This document shows positions 7,977 to 19,106 of a stretch of 64,000 nt of DNA, one piece after another. The stretch spans positions 1 to 64,000 of the forward strand of contig NZ_JAERQD010000014.1 of the NCBI RefSeq assembly GCF_016735695.1, given 5' to 3'. Position numbers and translations under genes: made by a program. Source of the stretch: Microvirga zambiensis WSM3693. GTDB lineage: Bacteria; Pseudomonadota; Alphaproteobacteria; Rhizobiales; Beijerinckiaceae. The notes beneath the pieces were generated by a model. That model saw only the letters and a list, made by a program, of their open reading frames with translations. It was not told where the DNA came from and ran no database searches. Within the stretch, counting starts at the first letter, position 1. Each line of letters starts with the position of its first letter.

Positions 7977-8873
7977 TTAGCCCGTGCGCTGACTGACCTG
8001 GGGAACGCCGCGGAAAGCCTTGCTGATCCAGGACTGGGAGTCCTCGCGCGGCTCGACGCCGCCCTTGGTCAGCAGGGCGTGGGCATCCTTGTACCAGGGA
8101 GAATCGGGGAAGTTGTGGCCGAGGACCGCGGCTGCGGTCTGTGCCTCGTTGACGATGCCCATGGCCATATAGGCCTCGGTCAGACGCTCGAGCGCCTCTT
8201 CCACGTGGCGGGTGGTCTGATAACGCGACACCACGGTCCGGAAGCGGTTGATGGCGCCTGCGTAATTGCGCTTCTGCAGGTAGAAGCGGCCGACTTCCAG
8301 CTCCTTGCCGGCGAGCTGATCGCTGGCGACCTGGAGCTTCTTGCGGGCATCCGCACTGTATTCGGAGGTCGGATAGCGCTGAACCAGCTCCTGCAGCGCC
8401 AGGATGGCGCGCTCGGACTTCTCCTGGTCGCGGGTGATGTCCGGGATCTGGTCGTAATAGGACGATGCCATCAGATACTGGGCATAGGCCGCGTCCGTGG
8501 TGTTGGGATAGCTCTGGAGGTAGCGCTTGGACGCGGTGATCGATTCCTCATAGAAGCCGCCCTCGTAATTGGCGTAGGCCTCCATGATCAGTCCTTTGCG
8601 GGACCACTCGGAATACGGGTACTGCTTGTCGAGGGCGCTGAATTTCTTAACGGCGCCGTCGAAATCGCCCTTCTGCACCCGGGCGAGACCGTCGTTGTAG
8701 ATCTCCTCAGCGGGGGCATTCGCCACGATTTCGGGCTTGTAGGTCTCGCTCTTGTCGAACGGGTTCAGCGCCGAAAGGGATTCGCAGCCGGCGAGTCCCA
8801 GGGCGCAGACGCCGAGGATCAGAGCGCGGCCGGCCGCGCCTTTCATACCCGAATAAGCCTTCGCGAACGACAT
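7977..8873 (-). CDS. bamD: Outer-membrane assembly lipoprotein BamD
   Basis: A 298-residue lipoprotein of the BAM complex that inserts beta-barrel proteins in the outer membrane. The N-terminal export signal ends in the lipobox LAGC (Cys30). The body consists of tetratricopeptide-type helical pairs (for example EEIYNDGLARVQKGDFDGA and ITASKRYLQSYPNTTDAAYA). GGAGG lies 8 bases before the ATG at 8873. It is separated from lpxC by 193 bases, so it may have its own promoter; I could not identify a convincing one. Confidence 0.95.
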   Translation of the reverse strand: MSFAKAYSGMKGAAGRALILGVCALGLAGCESLSALNPFDKSETYKPEIVANAPAEEIYNDGLARVQKGDFDGAVKKFSALDKQYPYSEWSRKGLIMEAYANYEGGFYEESITASKRYLQSYPNTTDAAYAQYLMASSYYDQIPDITRDQEKSERAILALQELVQRYPTSEYSADARKKLQVASDQLAGKELEVGRFYLQKRNYAGAINRFRTVVSRYQTTRHVEEALERLTEAYMAMGIVNEAQTAAAVLGHNFPDSPWYKDAHALLTKGGVEPREDSQSWISKAFRGVPQVSQRTG

Positions 8874-9066
8874 GCCTCGCGGTCCTCCAAAAACCGTGCC
8901 CGATGTTTCAACGATGCACTACGGGTTCTTTAGCCCAAGCATAGGGGCAGAGCCAAGCCCTTGCGTTCGGGTTTACCCAATAGGAATTAAGAAAGCCTGC
9001 ATGATCCCATGCGGCCAATGGGCGCTCGCCCTCTCCTGCCGGGAGCCGGACGGCCCGGATGCGCTC

Positions 9067-10011
9067 TCAGTGCATCTCGGGTGCGAGGACCGAGGCGGCC
9101 ACGCTGCCGAGATCGGCATAGCCGGGCTCGCGGCGCGGCACGGCATCGACGATGGCGTAGTTGGAGCGGCTCGAGAACAGGGCCTCGAGAACCGAGAAGT
9201 TCATGCGATGGCCGCCGCAATAGGAGCGGTAGGTGCCGAGCAGCGGCAGGCCGGCCAGGGAAAGGTCGCCGACCGCATCGAGAAGCTTGTGGCGGACGAA
9301 CTCGTCCGCATAGCGCAGCCCTTCCGGGTTCATGATGCCGTCATCGCCGATGGCGACCGTGTTCTCGAGGGAGGCGCCGAGCGCGAAGCCGGCGCTCCAG
9401 AGCTTCTCAACATCGCGCATGAAACCGAAGGTGCGGGCGCGGGAGATGTCGCGGCGGAAGACCGACGGGGACAGGTCCACGACCTTGCGCTGGCGGCCGA
9501 TCACCGGGGTCGGGAAGTCGATCTCCACATCGAGACGGAAGCCGCGGTCGTTGGGAAGAAGCTCGGCGAAGGCCTTGCCCTGCGTGACGCGCACGGGCTT
9601 GAGAACCTTCAGGTAGCGGCGGGTTGCGCCCTGCATGGCGATGCCGACCTGGTCGATGGCATCGATGAAGGGAGCCGAGCTGCCGTCGAGGATCGGAACC
9701 TCGGGCCCGTCGATCTCGACGAGCACGTTGTCGATGCCGAGGCCGGTCAGGGCCGCCATGAGATGTTCGATGGTGGCGACCGCGCCCGTATCGCGGTCGC
9801 CGATGACCGTGCAGAGCTCCGTGGCGGTGACCGCCAGGTGCCGAGCGTCGATCAGTCGGTCCAGGCCGCCCGGAAGACCCGTGCGGAGAAAAGCAATGCC
9901 ATGGTTCGCTTCAGCCGGATGAAGGATCATCTTCACTTCATCCCCGGAATGGACTCCGGTCCCGATGAGGGTCACGGCGGCGCGAAGCGTGGTTTGCTGG
10001 CTTTGCTTCAT
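9067..10011 (-). CDS. lpxC: UDP-3-O-acyl-N-acetylglucosamine deacetylase LpxC
   Basis: A 314-residue zinc enzyme that commits UDP-3-O-acyl-GlcNAc to lipid A synthesis. Marks are the N-terminal QTTLRAAVTLIGTGVHSG, the zinc-binding EHLMAALTGLGIDNV helix and the HKLLDAVGDL motif with the second His and the Asp ligand. Length is normal. It lies between ftsZ and bamD, as in other Rhizobiales. A strong hairpin (10242-10267) separates it from ftsZ, so it is probably transcribed from its own promoter in 10012-10241, where I found no clear -35/-10 pair. Confidence 0.97.
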   Translation of the reverse strand: MKQSQQTTLRAAVTLIGTGVHSGDEVKMILHPAEANHGIAFLRTGLPGGLDRLIDARHLAVTATELCTVIGDRDTGAVATIEHLMAALTGLGIDNVLVEIDGPEVPILDGSSAPFIDAIDQVGIAMQGATRRYLKVLKPVRVTQGKAFAELLPNDRGFRLDVEIDFPTPVIGRQRKVVDLSPSVFRRDISRARTFGFMRDVEKLWSAGFALGASLENTVAIGDDGIMNPEGLRYADEFVRHKLLDAVGDLSLAGLPLLGTYRSYCGGHRMNFSVLEALFSSRSNYAIVDAVPRREPGYADLGSVAASVLAPEMH

Positions 10012-10241
10012 TATTCCCGAACCTCAACTACCCTTGTCGCCTCTAGAGCCTGTTTGTGCCGGGGAAGCCGCATTTTCTGCCTTTTGCTTCCGTCCGGCAG
10101 GCTTCTCTTAGCGCTGCCCCGTTTGATGAGTAGGCACCATAGTCCCGCTGTCAGGCTAGGCCAAATCACGCTTTCTTACCGTGTGTTACAATTTGGATAA
10201 CCGGCAAGGCATTGAAATTAATACATTTTTAACAAATGAAA

Positions 10242-10267
10242 GCCCCCAGCCGTTGCGGGCTGGGGGC
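10242..10267 (-). terminator. ftsZ transcription terminator
   Basis: GCCCCCAGCC, a 6-base loop and GGCTGGGGGC give a 10-base perfect stem. On the minus strand it is followed by a T-rich tract (TTTCATTTGTTAAAAA). Placed 36 bases after the ftsZ stop, it should end the division-gene transcript before lpxC. The plus-strand side also has CCTTTT, so it could work in both directions. Confidence 0.8.
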
Positions 10268-10302
10268 CTTTTGTAACAACCGTGGCAGGACGTGGCGGCC
10301 GG

Positions 10303-11985
10303 TCAGTTCGCCTGTCGGCGCAGGAAGGCCGGAATCTCGAGCTGATCGTCTTCCGACGAGGCCCGGGGAGCCGGTGCCATCTGGCCCTGCGGCGGACGCT
10401 GAGCCTGGGGCGGAGCCGGCCGGCGGGCGTACTCGGCATGAACCGAGGACATCTGCTGGCGCGGGGCCTCCTGGCGCGGCTCGGCCGGTGCCTGCTGCGG
10501 TTCCTCGCGGCGGCCGAAGCCGATGGTCGCAAGGCGCTGGATCAGCGAGGGCTTGTGCTCCTGGCTCTCCTCGCCACGGCTGGCGCGGATCTGGTTCTGG
10601 GCCGGCATCGGCAGTTCGTCGATGCGCGGCATCCGGGCCGGGCGCATGGCGCGCTCCGCCTGCGGCGGGATGAAGGCGCCCTGCTCCATCGGCTCCTCGT
10701 AGACAGGGGCCTGGGATGCGGGAGCGTCGTAGGCCACCGCATGGCGCGGCTGAGCCGGGGTCAGGATCACGTCGTCGCGGATCACCGGCTGAGGAGCGGA
10801 CTCCACCGGCTGGGCGGCGATCGGAGCCGGGGCATGGATGGGCGCGCTCTGGCTCAGGATCGGAGCCGCCTTCACCGGTTCGGCTGGGGCGGCGGCGCGA
10901 AAGGTCGGCGTGGCCTGGGTGGTCGTGGTGGCGCGGGCGCGGGCTTCGGCGCGCAGGCGCTCGGCCACTTCGGAGATCCGCTGTTCGGTCGCCGTGAGGT
11001 CGCCGCCGCTCTCCAGGAGAGCGTGATCGATGCCGGTCGCCACGACGGATACGCGGATGATGCCCTCCAGGCTCTCGTCGAAGGTGGCGCCGAGGATGAT
11101 GTTGGCATCCTGGTCCACTTCCTCGCGGATGCGGGTAGCGGCCTCGTCGAGTTCGTACAGCGTCAGGTCGTTGCCGCCCGTGATCGAGATCAGCAGGCCG
11201 CGCGCGCCCTTCATCGACACGTCGTCGAGGAGCGGGTTGGCGATGGCTGCTTCGGCCGCGCGGATCGCGCGCTTCTCGCCGGAGGCTTCGCCCGTGCCCA
11301 TCATCGCCTTGCCCATGCCGCGCATGACGGAGCGGACGTCGGCGAAGTCGAGGTTGATGAGGCCTTCCTTCACCATCAGGTCGGTGATGCAGGCGACGCC
11401 CGAGTAGAGCACCTGGTCGGCCATGGCGAAGGCGTCCGCGAAGGTCGTCTTCTCGGTGGCGACGCGGAACAGGTTCTGGTTCGGAATCACGATGAGCGTG
11501 TCGACCGCCTGCTGCAGCTCGTTGATGCCGGCCTCAGCCAAACGCATGCGGCGCACGCCTTCGAACTGGAACGGCTTCGTGACGACGCCGACAGTCAGTA
11601 TACCGAGCTCGCGGGCCGCGCGGGCCACCACCGGAGCGGCGCCCGTGCCGGTGCCGCCGCCCATGCCGGCGGTGATGAACACCATGTGCGAGCCTGCGAG
11701 CTGATCGCGGATCTCGTCGATCACCTCTTCGGCGGCGGCGCGCCCGACTTCCGGCTGCGAGCCGGCGCCGAGGCCTTCCGTCACCTGAATGCCCATCTGG
11801 ACCACGCGCTGCGCCTTGGACGAGGCCAGTGCCTGAGCGTCGGTGTTCGACACCACGAACTCGACGCCCTCCAGACCGGATTCAATCATGTTGTTCACGG
11901 CATTGCCGCCGGCACCGCCGACGCCGAAAACCGTGATATGCGGCCTGAGTTCCCGGATGTCCGGAGCTTGCTGATTGATAGCCAT
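10303..11985 (-). CDS. ftsZ: Cell division protein FtsZ
   Basis: A 560-residue tubulin-like GTPase that forms the division ring. The GTP-binding signature GGGTGTG is at 109-115 and the T7-loop region follows within the first 320 residues. A very long Pro/Ala/Gln-rich linker (about 320-545) leads to the conserved C-terminal peptide [13 protein letters not shown], which binds FtsA and other partners. The long linker is typical of alphaproteobacteria. The gene follows ftsA after 104 bases and ends at a strong terminator. Confidence 0.98.
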   Translation of the reverse strand: MAINQQAPDIRELRPHITVFGVGGAGGNAVNNMIESGLEGVEFVVSNTDAQALASSKAQRVVQMGIQVTEGLGAGSQPEVGRAAAEEVIDEIRDQLAGSHMVFITAGMGGGTGTGAAPVVARAARELGILTVGVVTKPFQFEGVRRMRLAEAGINELQQAVDTLIVIPNQNLFRVATEKTTFADAFAMADQVLYSGVACITDLMVKEGLINLDFADVRSVMRGMGKAMMGTGEASGEKRAIRAAEAAIANPLLDDVSMKGARGLLISITGGNDLTLYELDEAATRIREEVDQDANIILGATFDESLEGIIRVSVVATGIDHALLESGGDLTATEQRISEVAERLRAEARARATTTTQATPTFRAAAPAEPVKAAPILSQSAPIHAPAPIAAQPVESAPQPVIRDDVILTPAQPRHAVAYDAPASQAPVYEEPMEQGAFIPPQAERAMRPARMPRIDELPMPAQNQIRASRGEESQEHKPSLIQRLATIGFGRREEPQQAPAEPRQEAPRQQMSSVHAEYARRPAPPQAQRPPQGQMAPAPRASSEDDQLEIPAFLRRQAN

Positions 11986-12089
11986 GACCTGTGCCTCTTC
12001 TGGCCTTATACCGATGAGCGTTTGGCGGACGCTGACCTTTGTTGACTTGAACTCTTCACGATGGCCCGCCGCGCCAACGCGTTACGCAT

Positions 12090-13412
12090 TTAAAAACTAT
12101 CGCGAATCCACCGGCCCATTCGCGAGAAGTAGCCGTCGGTTCCCGTACTCTGAAACAAGCCGCTCGACCGCGGCTCGAAATACTCGATATGCGCCACCTG
12201 CGGATAAACCAGGAGGCCGACCACCGCCGAGAAGGCGGGGCCCTTCGCCGCTTCCGGCAGACCCTTGATGCCGAGCGGACGCCCGACACGAACCTGGCCC
12301 TGCAAGATGCGGCGTGCCGTTTCCGGCAGCCCGACGAGCTGGCTTGCGCCGCCCGTCAGCACGACCCGCCGTCCGGCCTGGGCCGCAAAGCCCGCGGCCC
12401 TCAGCCGGTCGCGCACGAGTTCGAGAACCTCCTCGACCCGCGGCTTGATGATGCGAACGAGGTGCGATTTCGGCAGATGATTCGGAACGTCCCGTTCGTC
12501 CTCATCGACCTGCGGCACCGCGATCATGTCCCGGTCATCCGCGCTCGAAGCGATCGCGGAGCCGTAGAAAGTCTTGAGCCGCTCGGCAGCGGAGACGCGA
12601 GTCGTGAGACCGCGCGCGATGTCCATGGTCACGTGATGACCGCCGACGGCGATGGCATCGGAATGCACCAGATGCCCGTTGGAGAAGATGCCGACACTGG
12701 TGGTGCCGCCGCCCATGTCGACCACGGCGCAGCCCATATCGGCCTCGTCGTCGACGAGCGCGGAAAGACCCGCCGCATAAGGTGTTGCGATGACCGCCTC
12801 GACGCCGAGATGGCAGCGCTCGACGGCGAGCATCAGGTTGCGCGCAGCCGCAGCTTCGGAAGTCACCACATGCAGGTCCGCACCGAGCCGCTCGCCGATC
12901 ATGCCGGCGGGATCGACGATGTGGTGCTGCTGATCGAGCGAGAAGCCCGTGGGCAGAGCGTGCAGGACGGTGCGGCCGCGCCGCAGGTCGTAGCTCGATG
13001 CGGCATCGAGCACGCGATGCACGTCGCCCTCGTTGACCGTGCCGCGCACGGGAACATGCGCCTCGAAATGCTCGGAGGCCAGACGGCCGCCGGTGAGGTT
13101 GACGATCACCGACTGGATCTCGACCTTCGCCATCCGCTCGGCCGCATGCACCGCCTGACGGATCGCGGATTCGGCCGCTTCCAGATCGACGACCACGCCG
13201 CCCTTGAGGCCGACCGAGCGCTGATGTCCGATGCCGAGGATGCGCGCCACATGGGTGCGGCTGCGCAGCGACTCGACCTCGTCGGCCGGCCGCAGTTCCG
13301 CCACGACGCAGACGACCTTGCTCGTGCCCACGTCGAGGACCGAGAGAATGGCGCTCTTGCGCGCGGAAAGCGGCTTCAAGCGGGGCGTCAAACCGTGACC
13401 CGAGAGACTCAT
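12090..13412 (-). CDS. ftsA: Cell division protein FtsA
   Basis: A 440-residue actin-fold ATPase that anchors FtsZ to the membrane. Phosphate-binding stretches include SVLDVGTSKVVC near residue 25 and AVVDMGGGTTSVG near 230, with VVLTGGASQL near 350. The C-terminal tail (GRWIRDSF) is the amphipathic membrane-targeting helix. Its ATG overlaps the ftsQ TGA by 4 bases (ATGA at 13409-13412), so translation is coupled to ftsQ. Confidence 0.97.
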   Translation of the reverse strand: MSLSGHGLTPRLKPLSARKSAILSVLDVGTSKVVCVVAELRPADEVESLRSRTHVARILGIGHQRSVGLKGGVVVDLEAAESAIRQAVHAAERMAKVEIQSVIVNLTGGRLASEHFEAHVPVRGTVNEGDVHRVLDAASSYDLRRGRTVLHALPTGFSLDQQHHIVDPAGMIGERLGADLHVVTSEAAAARNLMLAVERCHLGVEAVIATPYAAGLSALVDDEADMGCAVVDMGGGTTSVGIFSNGHLVHSDAIAVGGHHVTMDIARGLTTRVSAAERLKTFYGSAIASSADDRDMIAVPQVDEDERDVPNHLPKSHLVRIIKPRVEEVLELVRDRLRAAGFAAQAGRRVVLTGGASQLVGLPETARRILQGQVRVGRPLGIKGLPEAAKGPAFSAVVGLLVYPQVAHIEYFEPRSSGLFQSTGTDGYFSRMGRWIRDSF

Positions 13413-14368
13413 GTGTCGACCCCCTTGCCGCGCATTGGTTTTTTCTTGAGTGCCTCGGCGCGGGCCAGGGCTGCCTCTTCCGTCAGGCGGACGACGACGC
13501 GATCAGCCATGCGCAGATCGATCGCCAGCACGTCCTTTTCCAGAATCTTCTGCTCGTTTTCGAGCTTCACGAGCCGGGCCAGCGCATCGGCGGCCTTCAG
13601 CTCCGGCAGGCGCACGTCCATGCCGTTGTCCATCTTGAGCGTCCAGCGCCGCCCGGCGACGAGCGTGCCCGCGCGAATGCGGTTCTTGAGCGGGCCTGCG
13701 GCTTCGAGCAGCGCGAGATAATCCTTGCTGCGGGTGTTGGCACCCTCGCCCACCACGAAGGGCAGGTTGAGGTAGCGCTCGTCCTGCATCAGGTCGATCA
13801 CCGTTCCATCCGCGGCAATGACGAAGAGTTCGCCGTTGTTCTGCCAGATCCCGTGCGCCTCGCGCTCGGTGAGCGTGATGACGAGTTCGTTCGGATAGAG
13901 CTTGCGCACGGTCGCCGACTTGATCATCGGAACGCGCTCGAGGCGCTCGCGCAGGTCGTTCACGTCGAGGAAGGGGAGCGACAGCTTCGAGTTGAGACCG
14001 GCGGCCGCGAGAACCTCGTTCTCGCCCATCTGCGAGATGCCGGAGATCGTGACCTGCTCGAGAGCGAGGCCGACCGCGCGTGCAACCGCGTGATGCGGCT
14101 CGCCGTAATCGCGGATGAAGCCGTCGATATGGCCGCCCTGCCAGAGGCCGAGACCGACGACGGCGGAGAAAAAGCCGAGGGCGAGGCCGGAGCCGAGGAA
14201 ACGCGGGAGGCGCTGCTCGATCGGAACGCCCGGAGCGCGCCGGCGCACGCCACGGGACACGCCGAAGATCTTCCTGATTCGCGAGGGCTTCTTGAAGTGG
14301 GAGGCACCCGCTCCCCTGCCTCCGGAGGCGGCGCGCGCAACGGAATGACCGGCCGGGTAGGCCGTCAT
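13409..14368 (-). CDS. ftsQ: Cell division protein FtsQ
   Basis: A 319-residue bitopic divisome protein. A basic N-terminal cytoplasmic tail (to about residue 57) is followed by one membrane segment (about 58-77), a POTRA domain (about 98-165, ITISGISQMGENEVL onward) and the periplasmic FtsQ domain. I start it at 14368 (MTAYPAG) because that ATG overlaps the ddl TGA as ATGA, matching neighbouring junctions. An upstream ATG at 14398 is possible but would add ten residues inside ddl. FtsQ links FtsL and FtsB to the ring. Confidence 0.95.
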   Translation of the reverse strand: MTAYPAGHSVARAASGGRGAGASHFKKPSRIRKIFGVSRGVRRRAPGVPIEQRLPRFLGSGLALGFFSAVVGLGLWQGGHIDGFIRDYGEPHHAVARAVGLALEQVTISGISQMGENEVLAAAGLNSKLSLPFLDVNDLRERLERVPMIKSATVRKLYPNELVITLTEREAHGIWQNNGELFVIAADGTVIDLMQDERYLNLPFVVGEGANTRSKDYLALLEAAGPLKNRIRAGTLVAGRRWTLKMDNGMDVRLPELKAADALARLVKLENEQKILEKDVLAIDLRMADRVVVRLTEEAALARAEALKKKPMRGKGVDT

Positions 14369-15288
14369 CGGTTGCAGGTAGCGTCCTCCACCATCCATTG
14401 CACAAGCTCGCCAAACGTATAGCCCGCATGGGCTGCCAGTTCTGGCACCAAGCTCGTCTCGGTCATGCCGGGTTGCGTGTTGACCTCGAGTACGACGAGT
14501 TCCCCGGTTCCTCCCGGAGTATCGTCGTATCGCAAGTCGGCGCGGCTGATTCCCCGACAGCCGAGCGCTTGATGCGCCGTTAACGCCAACTCTTGGACCT
14601 TTTGGTAAATATTCGGTTTAATTTCTGCCGGGAGGACGTGAATGGAGCCCCCCTTCACATATTTTGCGTCGTAGTCGTAGAAGACCCCGGTGGCGGGCTG
14701 AATGTCGATGACCCCGAGGGCCTTGTCGCCCATGACGGCGCAGGTCAGTTCGCGGCCCGCAACATAAGATTCCACAAGGACTTGCTCGCCATAGGCCCAA
14801 TCCTCCCGGGTCAGTTCCTGGGGCGGATGGGAGCGGTCCTCGCGAACGATGATGACACCGACCGAGGAGCCCTCGTTGACCGGCTTGATCACGTAAGGAG
14901 CCGGCAGGACGTGGCTTTTCGCCGCCTCAGAGCGGTTAACGACCATGCCGCGCGGAACCGGCACGCCGGCCGCCGCCATGACGGTTTTCGCCTTGTCCTT
15001 CTGCATGGCGAGCGCGGAGGCGAGGACGCCGGAATGGGTATAGGGAATTCTTAAGACTTCCAGCAGACCCTGAATGGTCCCGTCCTCGCCCACGCGCCCA
15101 TGGAGCGCGTTGAACACCACATCCGGCGCAACCGCCTGCAGGACGGTGGCGATATCGGGCTGAACGTCGATGGGAGTGACCCTGTAGCCCAGATCCTCGA
15201 GCGCCTTGCAACAGGCCCGGCCCGAAGACAGGCTCACCTCGCGCTCTGCCGACCAGCCGCCATAAAGGATGGCAACATGCTTCGCCAT
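14365..15288 (-). CDS. ddl: D-alanine--D-alanine ligase
   Basis: A 307-residue ATP-grasp enzyme making D-Ala-D-Ala for peptidoglycan. Marks include HVAILYGGWSAEREVSLSSG at the N terminus, NALHGRVGEDGTIQG, the glycine-rich loop NEGSSVGV, and the metal-binding VLEVNTQPGMTETS near the end. The start MAKHVAIL (15288) matches the family; an ATG two codons earlier (15294) cannot be excluded. The 135-base gap upstream to murB is filled with repeats, so coupling to murB has been lost here. Confidence 0.96.
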   Translation of the reverse strand: MAKHVAILYGGWSAEREVSLSSGRACCKALEDLGYRVTPIDVQPDIATVLQAVAPDVVFNALHGRVGEDGTIQGLLEVLRIPYTHSGVLASALAMQKDKAKTVMAAAGVPVPRGMVVNRSEAAKSHVLPAPYVIKPVNEGSSVGVIIVREDRSHPPQELTREDWAYGEQVLVESYVAGRELTCAVMGDKALGVIDIQPATGVFYDYDAKYVKGGSIHVLPAEIKPNIYQKVQELALTAHQALGCRGISRADLRYDDTPGGTGELVVLEVNTQPGMTETSLVPELAAHAGYTFGELVQWMVEDATCNR

Positions 15289-15350
15289 GATCATTCCCCG
15301 TAATGCCCCGGTTTCACCGGATATCAAACGACAATGCGAATCAGGTCTAA

Positions 15351-15400
15351 GCGCATCGTGCGGAAAAGTGGATCCGGTTTTCCGCGAAGAACGATGCGCT
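15351..15400. repeat. Palindromic repeat, family B (best copy)
   Basis: Outer arms GCGCATCGT and ACGATGCGC; inner arms GCGGAAAA and TTTTCCGC around GTGGATCCGG. It lies in the gap between murB and ddl. Confidence 0.8.
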
Positions 15401-15412
15401 GCTTAACGATTT

Positions 15413-15461
15413 GAGCATCGGATCTATCCCAAAAGTGGGTCCACTTTTGGGTCCGATGCTC
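15413..15461. repeat. Palindromic repeat, family A (best copy), overlapping the murB 3' end
   Basis: Outer arms GAGCATCGGA and TCCGATGCTC; inner arms CCCAAAAGTGG and CCACTTTTGGG, so almost the whole element pairs. Most of it is translated as the last residues of murB and it supplies the TAG stop at 15424-15426. Confidence 0.85.
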
Positions 15462-16374
15462 TAGCGATCCCGACCCGCTTGATTTCCCATTCGAGCTCCA
15501 CGCCGGAGGCCTCGCGGACGCGGCGGCGTACCTCCTCGCCCAGGCCCTCGATATCGGCGGCAGAGGCGGAGCCGTGATTGATCAGGAAGTTGCAGTGCAT
15601 CTCGGAGACCTGGGCGTCGCCGATGCGAAGCCCGCGGCAGCCGGCCTCGTCGACCAGCTGCCAGGCTTTCCTGCCGGGCGGGTTCTTGAAGGTGGAGCCG
15701 CCCGTGCGGGTGTTGACCGGCTGCGTCGAGGAGCGCGCCTCGGTGATCGCGTTCATCTCGGCGAGGATCTCGGCCGGATCGCCGGGCCGGCCCTCGAACA
15801 GGGCCTCGGTGAAGATCACGTCCTCCGGCACGCCAGCATGGCGATAGGTGAAGCCCATCTGCGCATTGGTGAAGCTTACCGCCTCGCCGGTTCGCGCAAT
15901 GCCCTTTGCCTCGACCAGAACATCCTTCGTCTCGCCGCCATAGGCACCGCCATTCATGCGCAGGGCACCGCCGATGGCGCCGGGGATGCCGCGCAGGAAC
16001 GACAGGCCCGCAATGCCGGCCTCCGCCGCCGCGCGGGCCACCTTCACATCCGGCGCTCCTGCACCGGCGCGAACGCGATGACCCGGCTCGACCGACACGT
16101 CGGCGAAGCCCTTGCCGAGACGAATGATGACGCCTTCCCAGCCGCCATCGCGGATCAGTAGGTTCGAGCCCAGGCCGACGACGAGCACGGGCACCCGTCG
16201 ATCGAGATGCTGCAGAAAATACGCGAGGTCGTCCGCATCCGCCGGCGTGAACAGAACCTGCGCCGGCCCGCCGGTGCGGAACCACGACAGTGGCGCCGTC
16301 GGCGCATTGGCCTCCAGCTTGCCCCGCAGTTCCGGCATGCCGGCCCCCAGATCGGGAACGATGTCAGGAAACAT
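15424..16374 (-). CDS. murB: UDP-N-acetylenolpyruvoylglucosamine reductase MurB
   Basis: A 316-residue flavoprotein that reduces UDP-GlcNAc-enolpyruvate to UDP-MurNAc. FAD-binding stretches are [28 protein letters not shown] and [19 protein letters not shown]; the catalytic segment [10 protein letters not shown] follows. The start MFPDIVPDL (16374) is preferred because upstream in-frame ATGs at 16386 and 16395 lie inside the repeat at 16390-16530 or at its edge. The normal C terminus (EWEIKRVG) is extended by about 13 residues encoded by a family A repeat. The gene is isolated from murC and ddl by repeat-filled gaps. Confidence 0.95.
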   Translation of the reverse strand: MFPDIVPDLGAGMPELRGKLEANAPTAPLSWFRTGGPAQVLFTPADADDLAYFLQHLDRRVPVLVVGLGSNLLIRDGGWEGVIIRLGKGFADVSVEPGHRVRAGAGAPDVKVARAAAEAGIAGLSFLRGIPGAIGGALRMNGGAYGGETKDVLVEAKGIARTGEAVSFTNAQMGFTYRHAGVPEDVIFTEALFEGRPGDPAEILAEMNAITEARSSTQPVNTRTGGSTFKNPPGRKAWQLVDEAGCRGLRIGDAQVSEMHCNFLINHGSASAADIEGLGEEVRRRVREASGVELEWEIKRVGIARASDPKVDPLLG

Positions 16375-16389
16375 GGAGCACCCCATAGC

Positions 16390-16530
16390 CCTCATCCTGA
16401 GGAATGAAACTATCGGCTCTCTCCGCCCTCATCCTGAGGAGCCGCGCAGCGGCGTCTCGAAGGAGGTTCCAGTGCTCTCTTGATCCTCCTTCGAGACGGA
16501 TTGCTGACGCAATCCTCCTCAGGATGAGGG
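16390..16530. repeat. Composite palindromic repeat, family C, between murC and murB
   Basis: A CCTCATCCTGAGGA unit (16390-16403) is followed by a large palindrome. Its outer arms are CCCTCATCCTGAGGAG (16426-16441) and CTCCTCAGGATGAGGG (to 16530). Inner arms GTCTCGAAGGAGG and CCTCCTTCGAGAC flank the centre, with a GCCGC/GCGGC side hairpin. This type of element is widely dispersed in Bradyrhizobium- and Methylobacterium-like genomes. Confidence 0.8.
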
Positions 16531-16572
16531 GAGAGGTTGGAATGGAAGAACTTGTGCCGAGGCTCATTCGTT

Positions 16573-17984
<1,412 letters not shown>

Positions 17985-17988
<4 letters not shown>

Positions 17989-19103
17989 GGGTTTTTTCCG
18001 TTATTGTGCGAATGAATGAGGGTAAGGACGACTTGCGCCAGACGTTCCGCCGCATCCGTGATGCTGGCGCTATGTGCAGCGGCGGCGGCTCTCGTCAAGC
18101 GGTCAGGCTCTTGAAAAAAGAGCTGAATTTCTTGCGACAGCCGCTCAGGGGTGAAGTCCGATTGCGGACAAACGATGGCAGCGCCAAGGTCTCCAAGGGT
18201 TTTGGCGTTGGCCGCCTGATCCTGATCGAGGGAGCCCGGCAGGGGCACGAGGATCGAGGGGCGGCCGATCACCGCAAGCTCCGCCACCGTCGAAGCGCCG
18301 GAGCGGGAGACCACCAGATGGGCCTGAGCCAGCCTTTGCGGCAGGTCCTTGAAGAAGGGCTCCGCCTCGAATTCCACACCCAGTGTGCGGTATTGCTCGC
18401 GGACCCGGTCGAGATCCTCGCCCCTCGCCTGCTGGGTGATCGCAAGACGGGCGCGCAGCTCCGCCGGAAGGCGTTCGACGGCGGGCGGAACCACGTCGCT
18501 CATCACCCGGGCGCCCTGGCTGCCGCCGACCACGAGGAGGCGAAGCTTTCCGTTCGGCTCCAGCGTCGCGTAGGGCTGCCTTGCCGCTTCCAGCACAGCG
18601 GGGCGGATCGGGTTGCCCGTGTGGACCTGTTTGCCCGGCACATTCGCGGGCACGCCCCTGATATCGGCAAATCCCGTCGCGATCACCGTAGCGCGGCGGG
18701 CGAGCAGGCGGTTGGCGCGTCCCATCACGCCGTTCGCCTCATGGATCACGCTCGGAACCTTGATGAACGATGCAGCCAGCACCGGCGGCACGGTGGGATA
18801 GCCGCCGAAGCCGACGACGACGGCCGGCTTCATCCGGCGGATCATCGAGACCGATTTGAGCGTCCCCTGCCCCAGCATGAAAGCCGCCTTCGCCATCTGC
18901 GGCAGCGAGCGGCCGGACGGCGTGGCGGAAGGGATCTCGACGATCTCGTCGGCCGGGAACGAGCCCGCATAGGCGTTGGCGCGCTTGTCGGTGGCGAGCG
19001 CCACCTTGGCGCCGGCCGCCTTCAGGGCATTCGCCAGCGCCTCGGCCGGGAAGAGGTGACCGCCGGTGCCGCCGGCGGTCAGGAGGATCAGCGGTGCGCT
19101 CAT
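17985..19103 (-). CDS. murG: MurG, lipid II-forming N-acetylglucosaminyltransferase
   Basis: A 372-residue GT-B (GT28) enzyme that adds GlcNAc to lipid I at the inner face of the membrane. The donor-acceptor loop [16 protein letters not shown] is at the N terminus, followed by [15 protein letters not shown] and, in the C-terminal domain, [14 protein letters not shown] and [13 protein letters not shown]. It lies 3 bases after ftsW and overlaps murC by 4 bases, so the three are probably co-translated. Confidence 0.97.
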
Positions 19104-19106
19104 CCT

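Noticed and set aside
10282..12045. A 587-codon plus-strand reading frame opposite ftsZ
   Set aside because: It lies entirely over ftsZ, is Arg/Gly/His-rich and has no recognisable domain. It is the expected shadow of a GC-rich coding strand. The same applies to long frames opposite ftsA, murE, ftsI, the MacA-like gene and the MBOAT-SGNH gene.
16426..16530. Large palindrome read as a murC terminator
   Set aside because: It has no T tract on either side and matches a dispersed repeat architecture, so it is listed as a repeat. It might still hinder transcription.
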